The notes under the pieces are model-generated. The model was not told the origin of the DNA. It saw only the letters and a list, made by a program, of their open reading frames with translations, and searched no databases. A stretch of 64,000 nt of DNA. Origin: Sphingobacterium phlebotomi (GTDB lineage: Bacteria > Bacteroidota > Bacteroidia > Sphingobacteriales > Sphingobacteriaceae). The stretch lies in assembly GCF_008180195.1 (NCBI RefSeq), contig NZ_VTAV01000021.1:1-64000 (forward strand). The letters run 5' to 3'. Made by a program: the position numbers and the translations under genes. This document shows positions 43,645 through 51,828 of this stretch, piece by piece; positions within the stretch are counted from its first letter, which is position 1, and each line of letters begins with the position of its first letter.

Positions 43645-44841
43645 CTAAATATTCTTTGGAAATTCATCCTTCCACCAGGTAAAACGCCAGTCGTCCGCTT
43701 CCTCTTCAGTCAAGAGACAGGCTTCCAGCTCGGCTAGACATTGTTCTTTGTCCAGATTTTGACCGATAAAGACCAGCTCATTCTTCCTATCTTCCCATTC
43801 AGGGTGCCACCTCTTCAGCAGTTCGCTTCGGATCTCCGTGTAGACGGGATACTGGTACCGCATTTCTTCGGGCATACTGCTCCACCAAGAGCCGGCACTT
43901 TCCAGTCGTACACTACCACCAGCCTGGCTGAAGCTGATCGCTATATCAGGTCGCGAAGCCATCCAGAACAATCCCTTAGCACGAATAATATTATGCGGAT
44001 AGGTTTCGTTAAGATATTTATGCAGACGCTGGGGATGGAACGGCCGTTGTGACCGGAAAACGAACGAGGAAATGCCGTATTCCTCTGTTTCAGGCGTGTG
44101 CTCCGTTTCAAGTTCCTTGATCCATCCTGCCGATGCAGAAGCTTCTTCAAAATCAAACGAACCGGTACCCATGATGTCTTTTGGATTTACCTGCCCGAAT
44201 TGCGTACGGATAATTTTCGCTCCCGGATTGAGCTTGTGAATGGCCGCTTCCAATACGCCCAGCGTTTCTTCCGAAACCAAATCCGCCTTGTTCAGCACGA
44301 TCACGTTAGCGAATTCAATCTGGTCAGTCAACAGGTTAACGATCGTCCGGTTATCCAGGTCGTCGTCCGTAAGTTCCCTATCCCACAGCGTTTCGGCGCT
44401 GCCAAAATCCCGGAAGAAGTTAAAACAGTCCACGACGGTTACCATCGTATCGATGTAACTGAAGGAGGAAAGGTCAATATCGTTATTCGGGTCAACGTAA
44501 CTGAACGTCTGGGCCACGGGAATAGGTTCGGAAATCCCGGTACTTTCGATCAATAAATAGTCGAATCTATCTTCTTTTGCCAGTCTTTCCACTTCGACCA
44601 TAAGGTCTTCACGCAGCGTACAGCAGATACATCCATTGCTCATCTCCACCAGCTTCTCCTCCGTGCGGGACAGTACATTTTCTCGCTCAACGGCCTGTGC
44701 ATCGATATTGACCTCGCTCATATCGTTTACGATGACAGCAACCTTCTGGCCTTCCTTGTTGTGTAGTACGTGGTTCAACAAAGACGTTTTCCCGGCTCCC
44801 AAAAAGCCGCTCAAAACAGTAACAGGTAATTTTCTGATCAT
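43645..44841 (-). CDS. CobW/YciC/ZNG1-family GTP-dependent metallochaperone
   Basis: A 398-residue G3E GTPase. The P-loop is LSGFLGAGKTSLLNHVL. The family metal motif CICC lies in SNGCICCTLREDL, the Walker B region in LLIESTGISEP, and the base motif in VIVLNKADLV. The C-terminal domain has Trp/His-rich strands (ESAGSWWSS, KRWHPEWEDR). It is predicted to load zinc into target proteins under zinc limitation. It is downstream of a 75-residue protein by 10 bp, and that unit is divergent from a DUF3299-like gene. G+C is clearly above the neighbours (32 of 60 in 44221-44280). Confidence 0.9.
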   Translation of the reverse strand: MIRKLPVTVLSGFLGAGKTSLLNHVLHNKEGQKVAVIVNDMSEVNIDAQAVERENVLSRTEEKLVEMSNGCICCTLREDLMVEVERLAKEDRFDYLLIESTGISEPIPVAQTFSYVDPNNDIDLSSFSYIDTMVTVVDCFNFFRDFGSAETLWDRELTDDDLDNRTIVNLLTDQIEFANVIVLNKADLVSEETLGVLEAAIHKLNPGAKIIRTQFGQVNPKDIMGTGSFDFEEASASAGWIKELETEHTPETEEYGISSFVFRSQRPFHPQRLHKYLNETYPHNIIRAKGLFWMASRPDIAISFSQAGGSVRLESAGSWWSSMPEEMRYQYPVYTEIRSELLKRWHPEWEDRKNELVFIGQNLDKEQCLAELEACLLTEEEADDWRFTWWKDEFPKNI

Positions 44842-44851
44842 GTTATATTTA

Positions 44852-45079
44852 TTAAAATCTCATTTTAATTTCTTCCTCCCGGATTATCCGACGAAACCAA
44901 TCCTTTATATGGCGTAAATGCTCGTGGCCGTACAGGTTAACAAACCGTTTAGTTTCGTCAAGTCTTTCGTCTTCATAAACTGCCAATCGACGTTTGGCAA
45001 ATTCCAAGGTCAAAGGGATACCACATTTCTTCTCCACGCAGATCTTCCAGCCTTCAAAATTTTGCGGAATGATACTCAT
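44852..45079 (-). CDS. Small conserved-looking protein upstream of CobW GTPase
   Basis: 75 residues from ATG 45079 (MSIIPQNFEGWK). A longer frame to 45139 would cross the promoter and palindrome, so I reject it. The protein is charged and helical, with CVEKKC near residues 14-19 and GHEHLRH near 51-57, which could bind metal. It has no signal peptide. I do not recognise the family. It is translated 10 bp ahead of the CobW gene and probably shares its regulation. Confidence 0.7.
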   Translation of the reverse strand: MSIIPQNFEGWKICVEKKCGIPLTLEFAKRRLAVYEDERLDETKRFVNLYGHEHLRHIKDWFRRIIREEEIKMRF

Positions 45080-45097
45080 AGCTCTCTCATTTGAATA

Positions 45098-45105
45098 CAA
45101 AAGTA
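45098..45105 (-). promoter_or_regulatory. -7 element for the CobW unit
   Basis: TACTTTTG on the minus strand fits TAnnTTTG, 18 nt before ATG 45079. The central palindrome lies 20-32 nt upstream, where the -33 element should be. Confidence 0.6.
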
Positions 45106-45124
45106 AAAACAAAACACAACAAAA

Positions 45125-45137
45125 GCAACATTGTTGC
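45125..45137. promoter_or_regulatory. 13-bp palindromic operator candidate (metal-type)
   Basis: GCAACATTGTTGC is a perfect 6-1-6 palindrome placed midway between divergent -7 boxes at 45098-45105 and 45148-45155. A repressor bound here would cover the -33 regions of both promoters. The CobW neighbour makes a Zur-like regulator the first guess, but the motif is not one I can assign. Confidence 0.6.
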
Positions 45138-45147
45138 ATAATAGTTT

Positions 45148-45155
45148 TATATTTG
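45148..45155 (+). promoter_or_regulatory. -7 element for the DUF3299-like gene
   Basis: TATATTTG fits TAnnTTTG, 24 nt before ATG 45180. TTG at 45131-45133, inside the palindrome, is the nearest -33 candidate, though the spacer of 14 nt is short. Confidence 0.55.
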
Positions 45156-45179
45156 TATATCCATCGAATTCGCTACGAT

Positions 45180-45671
45180 ATGTTGAAATATATATTAACT
45201 CTTATTTTGTCGCTGGGCTTGGCATGCTTCCCTCCCCTCGGATGTGCACAACAACCTCCTACAGCACTGCAGCATCTGCAGGATCATAAACCCTTAATGA
45301 ATAAAGTGTGGGAAACGTTTGATATGCTCATGTATAAGGTGACCAAAGAAAACGCTAAAACGGTATACACACCGCATTTTCCTGCACCATTGGCGGCGCT
45401 GGACGGCAAGACCGTAGAGCTTCAGGGATACATGATCCCAATCAAATCAGGGTTTAGACATAACACTTTCATGCTATCGGTGCTTCCCATCCAGCAATGT
45501 ATGTTCTGCGGGCAGAACGGGATCCCTGCGATGGTGGAGATAACGCTATCCAATGGAAAAAAAGAAAGGATGTCAGATCGGCCTGTGACTATAAAAGGGA
45601 AAACAGTCCTAAACCGACAACAAAAAGACCGATTGGAAATTTGGGTTACCGAAGCCGTTCTTATGGAATGA
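45180..45671 (+). CDS. Exported DUF3299-like protein
   Basis: 163 residues from ATG 45180; the longer frame from 44994 runs through the divergent promoter and is rejected. An N-terminal signal (MLKYILTLILSLGLACFPPL) precedes GCAQQ. The core LDGKTVELQGYMIPIKSG and SVLPIQQCMFCGQNGIPAMV matches the DUF3299 layout as I recall it. The Cys pair CMFC could bind metal. It is divergent from the CobW unit across the palindrome, so it probably belongs to the same metal regulon. It may be a periplasmic zinc-binding protein (inference). Confidence 0.72.
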   Translation: MLKYILTLILSLGLACFPPLGCAQQPPTALQHLQDHKPLMNKVWETFDMLMYKVTKENAKTVYTPHFPAPLAALDGKTVELQGYMIPIKSGFRHNTFMLSVLPIQQCMFCGQNGIPAMVEITLSNGKKERMSDRPVTIKGKTVLNRQQKDRLEIWVTEAVLME

Positions 45672-45779
45672 GATCATGTTCGTATAGGGAGATATTGGGG
45701 TATACTATTATTTGCTAGCATGACTATTATAACACGGGGATTTAATTTGTATTTTTGGAGAAAGAAAAGACTATATTTA

Positions 45780-46355
45780 ATGTCCGAAATATTAAAAAAT
45801 CATATAAAAAAATTTGTAAAAATATCCGAGGAAGAATTTGAAGAAATTCTGACATTCTTCACGGTAAGGCCTGTTTCAAAAAAAGAAAACCTGTTGCAGG
45901 AAGGACAGGTTTGTAAGTATCATTACTTTGTACTGAAAGGATTGCTTCGCAAGTTCTACATCAACGAAAAAGGCATTGAACAGACCACCGAATTTGCCAT
46001 CGAAACTTGGTGGATGACAGACAATATTGCTTATGAACATAGACTACCCACCGAGTTTTATATACAATCCGTAGAAAAATCAGAGATACTCTGCATCACG
46101 CAAGATAATCAGGAAAAACTATTGGGCAACTTTCCCGTCATGGAACGTTATTTCCGCTTTGTTTATCAGCGGGCGTATGCGGCAGCACAAATGCGCGTAA
46201 AATACCTTTTCTCGCTTTCGAAAGAAGAATTTTACTTTGAACTACTTCGCAAGCATCCCGAATTTGTGCAGCGTGTTCCCCAATATCTCATTGCTTCTTT
46301 CCTTGGTTTCACACCCGAATATTTGAGCGAAATCCGCAAGAGAAGCGTTTCTTAA
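45780..46355 (+). CDS. Crp/Fnr-family transcriptional regulator
   Basis: 191 residues from ATG 45780 (MSEILKNHIKKF); ATG 45720 would add 20 non-conserved residues. The cNMP-binding domain (about 15-120) has EGQVCKYHYFVLKGLLRKF and FAIETWWMTD. The C-terminal HTH is short (VPQYLIASFLGFTPEYLSEI). The phosphate-binding Arg of true cAMP receptors is not evident, as is usual in Bacteroidota members. It lies 67 bp upstream of the AhpD-like gene and probably regulates it. Confidence 0.88.
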   Translation: MSEILKNHIKKFVKISEEEFEEILTFFTVRPVSKKENLLQEGQVCKYHYFVLKGLLRKFYINEKGIEQTTEFAIETWWMTDNIAYEHRLPTEFYIQSVEKSEILCITQDNQEKLLGNFPVMERYFRFVYQRAYAAAQMRVKYLFSLSKEEFYFELLRKHPEFVQRVPQYLIASFLGFTPEYLSEIRKRSVS

Positions 46356-46422
46356 ACCAGTTTAAGTTTTCCCGTTTCCGGATTTTTCAATTTTGTGTTG
46401 TCAATTTTAAAACAACATAACA

Positions 46423-46875
46423 ATGCAAAAACGAGTAAATATCAACTCCGCAGAACCTCTTGCTTTAAAAGCAATGACGGGACTGGAAATCTATCTGTCA
46501 CAGGTTTCCATTTCTAAAACTACAAAAGAACTGATAAAAATCCGCGCTTCACAAATCAACGGATGTGCTTACTGTATAGATATGCACACCAAAGATGCAT
46601 TAAAAAATGGCGAAACCCATCAGCGTATATTTTTACTGAATGCATGGCGGGAAATCAGCGGAATTTTTACCGATGAAGAAAAAACAGTGTTAGCAATTAC
46701 CGAAGAAGTAACCCTGATACACCAAAATGGATTATCAGACGAAATTTATGAAAAAGCGTTACAATTTTTTAGCGAAAATCAAATTGCGGAAATAGTAATG
46801 GCGGTAATTACCATCAATGCCTGGAACAGGATTGCCATTATTGGACATTTTCAGCCAGGGCAAGGCTTTGCTTAA
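46423..46875 (+). CDS. AhpD/carboxymuconolactone decarboxylase-family peroxidase-like protein
   Basis: A 150-residue all-helical CMD-domain protein. The redox motif is GCAYCIDMHTKDALKNG (CxxC near 49-52, with the downstream His). AhpD-like proteins reduce peroxiredoxin partners or act directly on peroxides. It is the presumed target of the adjacent Crp/Fnr regulator. Just downstream is a broken tyrosine-phosphatase gene. Confidence 0.9.
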   Translation: MQKRVNINSAEPLALKAMTGLEIYLSQVSISKTTKELIKIRASQINGCAYCIDMHTKDALKNGETHQRIFLLNAWREISGIFTDEEKTVLAITEEVTLIHQNGLSDEIYEKALQFFSENQIAEIVMAVITINAWNRIAIIGHFQPGQGFA

Positions 46876-46880
46876 AAATT

Positions 46881-47071
46881 ATGAAATAAAAATCGCAGGT
46901 ACCCACAATTCACGCAGAAGCCATTTAGCACAGATCTGGGCGCAGGTGGCATGTGTATATCATATTTCAACTGTGTACTGCTATTCGGGCGGTATGGAGG
47001 AAACAGCGATCAGAAGAACACCGAAAAACAAAGGATACATTGTTGCCATACTTAAAAATTTAAATTGTTAA
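46881..47071 (+). pseudogene. Fragment of a protein-tyrosine-phosphatase / arsenate-reductase-like gene
   Basis: The residues THNSRRSHLAQIWAQVA and VYCYSGGMEETA are the N-terminal part of a Bacteroidota LMW-PTP/ArsC-like family whose active loop is CTHNSRRS. Here the Cys codon position is GGT (46898-46900), giving Gly. The only ATG near the expected start (46881) is out of frame and hits TAA at once. The frame ends at 47069-47071, about a third of the usual length. This indicates frameshift, loss of the nucleophile and truncation. Confidence 0.75.
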
Positions 47072-47407
47072 ACCATCTGTAACGCCTGTTCGCATACCGG
47101 TATATTTCACCGGAATGGAAAATCATACGTATCGGGTTCCTTTTCTTTTCGGACAGTCTTAACCCTCTGTTCGGATACTATTCGCCCATGTACCGGGGAG
47201 TTACCGTGTAGCCAACGTGTATTTACCGAGGTTTACACGGTAAATACACGGTAAAATCACATAAAAAACACGGTAAAAAGGCGAAGCATGTGTGAAGCAG
47301 GTATAAAGCAGGTAAGGAAAGGCAGCCAATAGTCCTTTTTCATATACGTTTTTAGCAGGTTGTTCAATCCGCCAAAATAATAGCGGATCTTGGCATTGAG
47401 TCAAATA
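47072..47407. other. Gene-free stretch with repeats between pseudogene and GNAT gene
   Basis: No convincing gene lies in this 336-bp stretch. A 67-codon minus-strand frame (47201-47404) crosses the repeats and looks like chance. The right half carries the TACACGGTAA repeat cluster and two AAGCAGGTA copies (47295-47303 and 47306-47314). The left half has no feature I can name. Confidence 0.6.
47201..47279. repeat. TACACGGTAA repeat cluster
   Basis: The unit ACACGGTAA occurs at 47235-47243, 47246-47254 and 47269-47277 on the plus strand. In inverted orientation it appears as TTACCGTGTA at 47201-47210. CGTGTATTTACCG (47216-47228) and its exact complement (47238-47250) make a 13-bp inverted repeat with a 9-nt loop. 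This looks like an iterated protein-binding site or the end of a mobile element. Confidence 0.7.
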
Positions 47408-47929
47408 TCACCAATCTTTACGGGGATGATGGCAGGATATTAACACTAACTCCAATACTTCTCCCGGTAACCCATCAAAATCTGCAAATTCTTTAGAAAC
47501 AAAGCCATTATTAGTCAAGATTTTTCGAGATGGAATGTTTTTCGGATCTATAATAGCGAAAAGCTTTGTAATGAAATTATGTTTTCTTGCCACATCGATC
47601 AGTCGACCAGCAACCTCACTCGCTATCCCTTTCCCCCAATATTTAGGTAATAGCATATATCCTAATTCCGCTTCGGTACTATCAAGGGTTTCTATCTCTA
47701 ATTTTCCCACTCCAATAAAATCCCCTGATTTTTCCTGTATGATTTTAAAATGTCCGAAATCATTATGAAACTGATTTTCCAACATCCGTTTCTCATAATC
47801 TGACTTGGCCTCTTCTAAGGGAATAGCACGTTCCGTAATCATCGCCATGACCTCTTCATCACCAACTAAACTAAAATATACAGGAAAGTCCATTGGTGTA
47901 AGCTTTTCCAATCGAAATTTTATCTTCAT
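47408..47929 (-). CDS. GNAT-family N-acetyltransferase (RimJ/RimL-like)
   Basis: A 173-residue acetyltransferase. The acetyl-CoA site is seen in ELGYMLLPKYWGKGIASEVAGRL (motif A, about 88-110), preceded by GVGKLEIETLDSTEA. The C-terminal part is AIIDPKNIPSRKILTNNGF, typical of RimJ/RimL-like proteins. The substrate is unknown. It is single-gene and divergent from the patatin gene with 137 bp between them. Confidence 0.88.
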   Translation of the reverse strand: MKIKFRLEKLTPMDFPVYFSLVGDEEVMAMITERAIPLEEAKSDYEKRMLENQFHNDFGHFKIIQEKSGDFIGVGKLEIETLDSTEAELGYMLLPKYWGKGIASEVAGRLIDVARKHNFITKLFAIIDPKNIPSRKILTNNGFVSKEFADFDGLPGEVLELVLISCHHPRKDW

Positions 47930-48066
47930 TTACCGATCTTTTTAGTTGTCACACTCGAGTATAACATTGGAATTTTATTCTTTGTCTATATTTATTGACC
48001 AATATATAAAAAATTCGAAGTTTTAACCTTTTTTACCTAGATTTAAACGATCAACCGAATGGACGT

Positions 48067-49116
48067 ATGAAGAGAATACTTTCAATAGACGGTGGTGGTA
48101 TCCGAGGTATTATTCCAGGGATGTTTTTGGTGGCACTGGAAGAAAAAATACAGCATGCAACGAATAATCCCGAAGCTCACTTAACCGACTATTTTGATTT
48201 TTTTGCAGGCACAAGTACGGGCGGAATCCTTCTATCTATTCTATTATGCCCCGATGATAATGAACCCAGCAAACAAAAGTATACAGCAAAAGATGCACTT
48301 GATATTTATTTAAATCACGGCACAGAAATATTTTCTGCCTCGCATTGGCGTCGTTTTCTGAGCAAATTTGGCTTGCTCAGCGAACTATACGACGAGACGA
48401 TATTGGAAAATGTACTGGAAAGCTATTTCGGGGATAAAAAACTCAGTCAGCTTATTAAGCCTTGTATTATCACAGCGTACAATATTGAATTGCGTAAAAA
48501 TCACCTTTTCCGACAGCAAAAAGCTATATCGCATGGTGATTCGCGCGACTTTTATATACGGGATGCATGTCGCGCCACATCCGCTGCGCCTACGTATTTT
48601 TCCGTCGCAGAAATTTTCTCTATTGCCAATACACGCTATCCCTTGGTTGACGGGGGTGTCTTTGCGCACAACCCTTCCTTATCCGCTCTTTTGGAAGTCA
48701 TCAAAAGCTACAATACATATAAAATAAATGATATTTGGATCCTTTCCTTAGGAACTGGGTTATCAAAAATTTCGTATAATTATGAAGATTTCAAAAAGAA
48801 ATGGGCTATTTCCATTGGACCTGCGTTAGTCGATATTATGAGTAGTAGCTCTGCAGAGAGCACCGACTATTATCTAAAACAATTATTCCGCTCGGTTAAC
48901 AAATCGAGCAATTATATCCGTATCGAACCCAGCAATCTCTCCTCCATCAATCCGTCTATGGATTCCGCTTCGCCATCTAACGTTCAAAAACTTGTCTCCT
49001 TGGGTGACAAACTAATTAGTGAGCATGAAGAGCAAATGAATCAAATCGTTGCTGAAATCATAGCGGATAAGAAAAATAATACAGATCGGTCGGTATGGAG
49101 TTTTTTAAAAAATTAA
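48067..49116 (+). CDS. Patatin-like phospholipase
   Basis: A 349-residue patatin. The oxyanion loop is SIDGGGIRGIIPG near residue 6, the nucleophile elbow GTSTGGILL carries Ser near 50, and the catalytic Asp is in VDGGVFAHNPSL near 198. It has no signal peptide, so it is likely cytosolic. It is predicted to release fatty acids from lipids. The SpmAB-type gene starts 30 bp later on the same strand. No cyclase or other CBASS gene is adjacent. Confidence 0.9.
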   Translation: MKRILSIDGGGIRGIIPGMFLVALEEKIQHATNNPEAHLTDYFDFFAGTSTGGILLSILLCPDDNEPSKQKYTAKDALDIYLNHGTEIFSASHWRRFLSKFGLLSELYDETILENVLESYFGDKKLSQLIKPCIITAYNIELRKNHLFRQQKAISHGDSRDFYIRDACRATSAAPTYFSVAEIFSIANTRYPLVDGGVFAHNPSLSALLEVIKSYNTYKINDIWILSLGTGLSKISYNYEDFKKKWAISIGPALVDIMSSSSAESTDYYLKQLFRSVNKSSNYIRIEPSNLSSINPSMDSASPSNVQKLVSLGDKLISEHEEQMNQIVAEIIADKKNNTDRSVWSFLKN

Positions 49117-49146
49117 CTCCTACATTTACACAGCAAAAAAACAAGT

Positions 49147-50376
49147 ATGGCACTAAATTACATTTGGGTCTCTTTTTTCTTGATAACATTTCTAGTCGCT
49201 ATCATTAAGCTCATTGGCGGCGATACAGAAATATTCCAAAATATCGTCAACTCCCTCTTTGAAAGTGCAGCGAATGGTGCCACCATATCCCTCGGTTTAA
49301 TCGGTATGATGACATTTGCATTAGGGATTATGAAAATTGGAGAAAAAGGAGGCATGATTAATATCTTCGCTAAAGCGGTAGGACCATTTTTTAATCGACT
49401 TTTCCCTGAAATACCCAAAAATCATCCCGCACTGGGTTCTATCCTCATGAACTTTTCCGCCAATGCCCTTGGATTGGACAATGCAGCGACTCCTTTGGGC
49501 TTAAAGGCAATGAAGGAACTCCAAGAAATTAATCCACAGAAAGACACGGCAAGCAATGCGCAGATTATGTTTATTGTATTAAATGCTTCCAGTCTTACCT
49601 TGCTACCTATTTCTATCATGGCATATCGACAAGAAGCTGGTGCAGCACAACCCTCCGACATCTTTTTGCCTATTCTTATCGCGACATTCTTTTCTACGTT
49701 AGCCGCACTTATTATGGTTGCCATTTACCAAAAGATTAACCTTTTTCATAAAACGATTATCCTTTATTTGGGCGGATTGCTTGTTCTAGTAGGCGGCGCA
49801 TTATATTATTTCAGCACATTAGCACCGGAAGAAATTGATGTTATATCCCGTGTTTTTGGCAACCTTGTTCTATTTAGCATCTTTGTTTCTTTTATTGCAC
49901 TCGCGTTATTTAAGCGTATCAATGTCTATGATGCCTTTATTGAAGGGGCAAAAGAAGGATTTGAAGTGGCTGTAAAAATTATCCCTTATCTGGTCGCTAT
50001 TTTGGTCGGCATTGCCGTATTTCGGGCTTCCGGAACCATGGACTATTTAGTAGAGGGCATCTCCTCTCTCATCGCATTTGTAGGAATAGATACTTCGTTT
50101 GTAGAGGCATTGCCTGTCGCATTTATGAAACCTTTGAGCGGTTCCGGTGCACGGGGATTAATGGTAGAATTGATGGCAACGAAAGGTGCTGACGATTTCG
50201 CGGCACGTGTAGCGTGTGTGATACAAGGCTCTACGGAGACTACATTTTATGTGTTGGCTGTTTATTTTGGTTCAGTGGCCATCAAAAAAACACGGCACGC
50301 GCTTCCATGTGCACTTTTAGCAGAACTAGTTGGTATTATCGCCGCTATCATAGTGGCCTATATTTTCTTTGGATAA
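49147..50376 (+). CDS. SpmA-SpmB fusion, nucleoside-recognition (Gate) domain membrane protein
   Basis: A 409-residue membrane protein with two Gate-domain halves. The SpmA-like half has NSLFESAANGATISLGLIG and MNFSANALGLDNAATPLGLK. The SpmB-like half begins near 250 (YDAFIEGAKEGFEVAVKIIP) and has FMKPLSGSGARGLMVEL and CVIQGSTETTFYVLAVY. In Bacillus, SpmA and SpmB affect spore core dehydration. In Bacteroidota the fused form has no known substrate. It is probably co-transcribed with the patatin gene and followed 37 bp later by mgsA. Confidence 0.9.
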   Translation: MALNYIWVSFFLITFLVAIIKLIGGDTEIFQNIVNSLFESAANGATISLGLIGMMTFALGIMKIGEKGGMINIFAKAVGPFFNRLFPEIPKNHPALGSILMNFSANALGLDNAATPLGLKAMKELQEINPQKDTASNAQIMFIVLNASSLTLLPISIMAYRQEAGAAQPSDIFLPILIATFFSTLAALIMVAIYQKINLFHKTIILYLGGLLVLVGGALYYFSTLAPEEIDVISRVFGNLVLFSIFVSFIALALFKRINVYDAFIEGAKEGFEVAVKIIPYLVAILVGIAVFRASGTMDYLVEGISSLIAFVGIDTSFVEALPVAFMKPLSGSGARGLMVELMATKGADDFAARVACVIQGSTETTFYVLAVYFGSVAIKKTRHALPCALLAELVGIIAAIIVAYIFFG

Positions 50377-50413
50377 AATTATTAAAAACTTAAACTTAAC
50401 AATAATTAAATAC

Positions 50414-50782
50414 ATGAAAAAAACAATTGCACTAATTGCACATGATGGAAAAAAAGCAGATATGGTGGGGTTTGTAAAAGACCATATTGAGTTTCTAAGA
50501 AATGCTAATATCGTTGCCACTGGTACGACGGGATCTTATGTGGCCCAAACCGGTTTGGAGGTAGAACTCAAACTAAGTGGTCCGAAGGGTGGCGATGCGC
50601 AGATAGCCGCACTAACAGCAGAAGGAAAAGTAGACGGGATTATATTCTTCCGTGATCCGCTAGGCAAACATGTACATGAGCCCGACATTCAAATGCTCAT
50701 GCGAATATCCGATCTTTATAATGTACCATTAGCTACTAATCCAGCGACAGGAAGTTTAATTATCGAGGGGTTATTTTCGTGA
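50414..50782 (+). CDS. mgsA: Methylglyoxal synthase
   Basis: 122 residues from ATG 50414 (MKKTIALIAHDGKKADM). Conserved elements are AHDGKK, TGTTG, LKLSGPKGGDAQIAA (with catalytic Asp), FFRDPLGKHVHEPDIQML and NVPLATNPATG. It converts dihydroxyacetone phosphate to methylglyoxal and phosphate, relieving sugar-phosphate stress. It follows the SpmAB gene by 37 bp. The C-terminus is shorter than in E. coli but complete through the conserved core. Confidence 0.95.
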   Translation: MKKTIALIAHDGKKADMVGFVKDHIEFLRNANIVATGTTGSYVAQTGLEVELKLSGPKGGDAQIAALTAEGKVDGIIFFRDPLGKHVHEPDIQMLMRISDLYNVPLATNPATGSLIIEGLFS

Positions 50783-50855
50783 CGGATTAAGCAATCTTAT
50801 TGTCATAGAAAGCAATTTAATATAAATTAATCTACACTTTTTTAGTTGAACATGG

Positions 50856-50863
50856 TATATTTG
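50856..50863 (+). promoter_or_regulatory. -7 element for coaA
   Basis: TATATTTG fits TAnnTTTG, 22 nt before the coaA ATG. The -33 region is T-rich (50837-50843) without a clean TTG. Confidence 0.5.
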
Positions 50864-50885
50864 CCGACATTAAAAATTTAAATGT

Positions 50886-51827
50886 ATGTCTTCAACTAAC
50901 AACAGCGAGGTTGATACACCATTTCAGCTATTTGACAGAGCGGAATGGAAAAGTTTAAACGGTCATTTTTCGCATCATCTTACATCAGGTGATATAGAAA
51001 ACCTACGCGCTCTAAATGAACCGCTTACTGTTACAGAAATTGAAGAAATATATTTCCCGTTAGCCCATTTATTGGGTATTTTGATTAAGCGCACAAAAGA
51101 TCAACATGCCGCCGTTAATAATTTTCTGAACAAGGGTAATAATAGCCTGCCTTTTATCCTGGGGATAGCAGGGTCTGTTGCTGCAGGAAAAAGTACTACC
51201 GCGCGTGTACTACAGAAAGTACTTTCCATGCTCCCTACCAAACCTAAGGTGGAACTGGTGACAACAGACGGTTTTTTGTATCCAAACAAAATCTTAGCAG
51301 AACGGAATATCCGGAAAGGTTTTCCCGAAAGTTACGATACTAAACTGTTACTGAGTTTTCTTGCAACGATGAAATCCGGTATTCCCCAATTTGAAGTACC
51401 CGTCTATTCCCATTTGGAATACGACATTATGCCTCATGAGAACCAAATCATCGCACAACCGGACATTCTTATTGTAGAGGGCATAAACGTATTGCAAGTA
51501 AACTCATCTACAGGAAGCAGTGTCTTTGTGTCAGATTATTTTGATTATTCTATTTATGTCGATGCCGATGAGAAGGATTTGATAAACTGGTATATCAATA
51601 GATTTGAATCTTTACGCGCCACATCTTTTCAAAATCCGGCATCCTATTTTCATCGCTATGCCAATCTAGGCAAAGAAGAAAGTATCGCTATGGCGACAAA
51701 TATCTGGAATACCATTAACCTTCCAAACCTGCACAAGAATATATTGCCAACCCGTTATCGTGCAGATTTAATTCTCGAAAAGGGATCTCACCACTTTGTG
51801 AAACAGATAAAGGTGCGCAAAATATAG
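50886..51827 (+). CDS. coaA: Type I pantothenate kinase
   Basis: A 313-residue CoaA. The P-loop is LGIAGSVAAGKSTTARVLQ (about 93-111). Further motifs are VELVTTDGFLYPNKIL, GFPESYDT, PVYSHLEYDIMP and ILIVEGINVLQ. It catalyses ATP-dependent phosphorylation of pantothenate, the first step of CoA synthesis. Many Bacteroidota use type III CoaX; a type I enzyme here is notable but not rare in this family as far as I recall. It is convergent with the MscS gene, separated by 1 bp. Confidence 0.94.
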   Translation: MSSTNNSEVDTPFQLFDRAEWKSLNGHFSHHLTSGDIENLRALNEPLTVTEIEEIYFPLAHLLGILIKRTKDQHAAVNNFLNKGNNSLPFILGIAGSVAAGKSTTARVLQKVLSMLPTKPKVELVTTDGFLYPNKILAERNIRKGFPESYDTKLLLSFLATMKSGIPQFEVPVYSHLEYDIMPHENQIIAQPDILIVEGINVLQVNSSTGSSVFVSDYFDYSIYVDADEKDLINWYINRFESLRATSFQNPASYFHRYANLGKEESIAMATNIWNTINLPNLHKNILPTRYRADLILEKGSHHFVKQIKVRKI

Positions 51828-51828
51828 T

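Noticed and set aside
47201..47279. CRISPR array
   Set aside because: Repeat units are about 10 bp, unevenly spaced and partly inverted; no spacers or cas genes.
47201..47404. 67-codon minus-strand frame
   Set aside because: It overlies the TACACGGTAA repeats and resembles no family.
48067..49116. Patatin as a CBASS effector (CapV)
   Set aside because: No CD-NTase, E1/E2 or other defence gene is adjacent; the neighbours are housekeeping genes.
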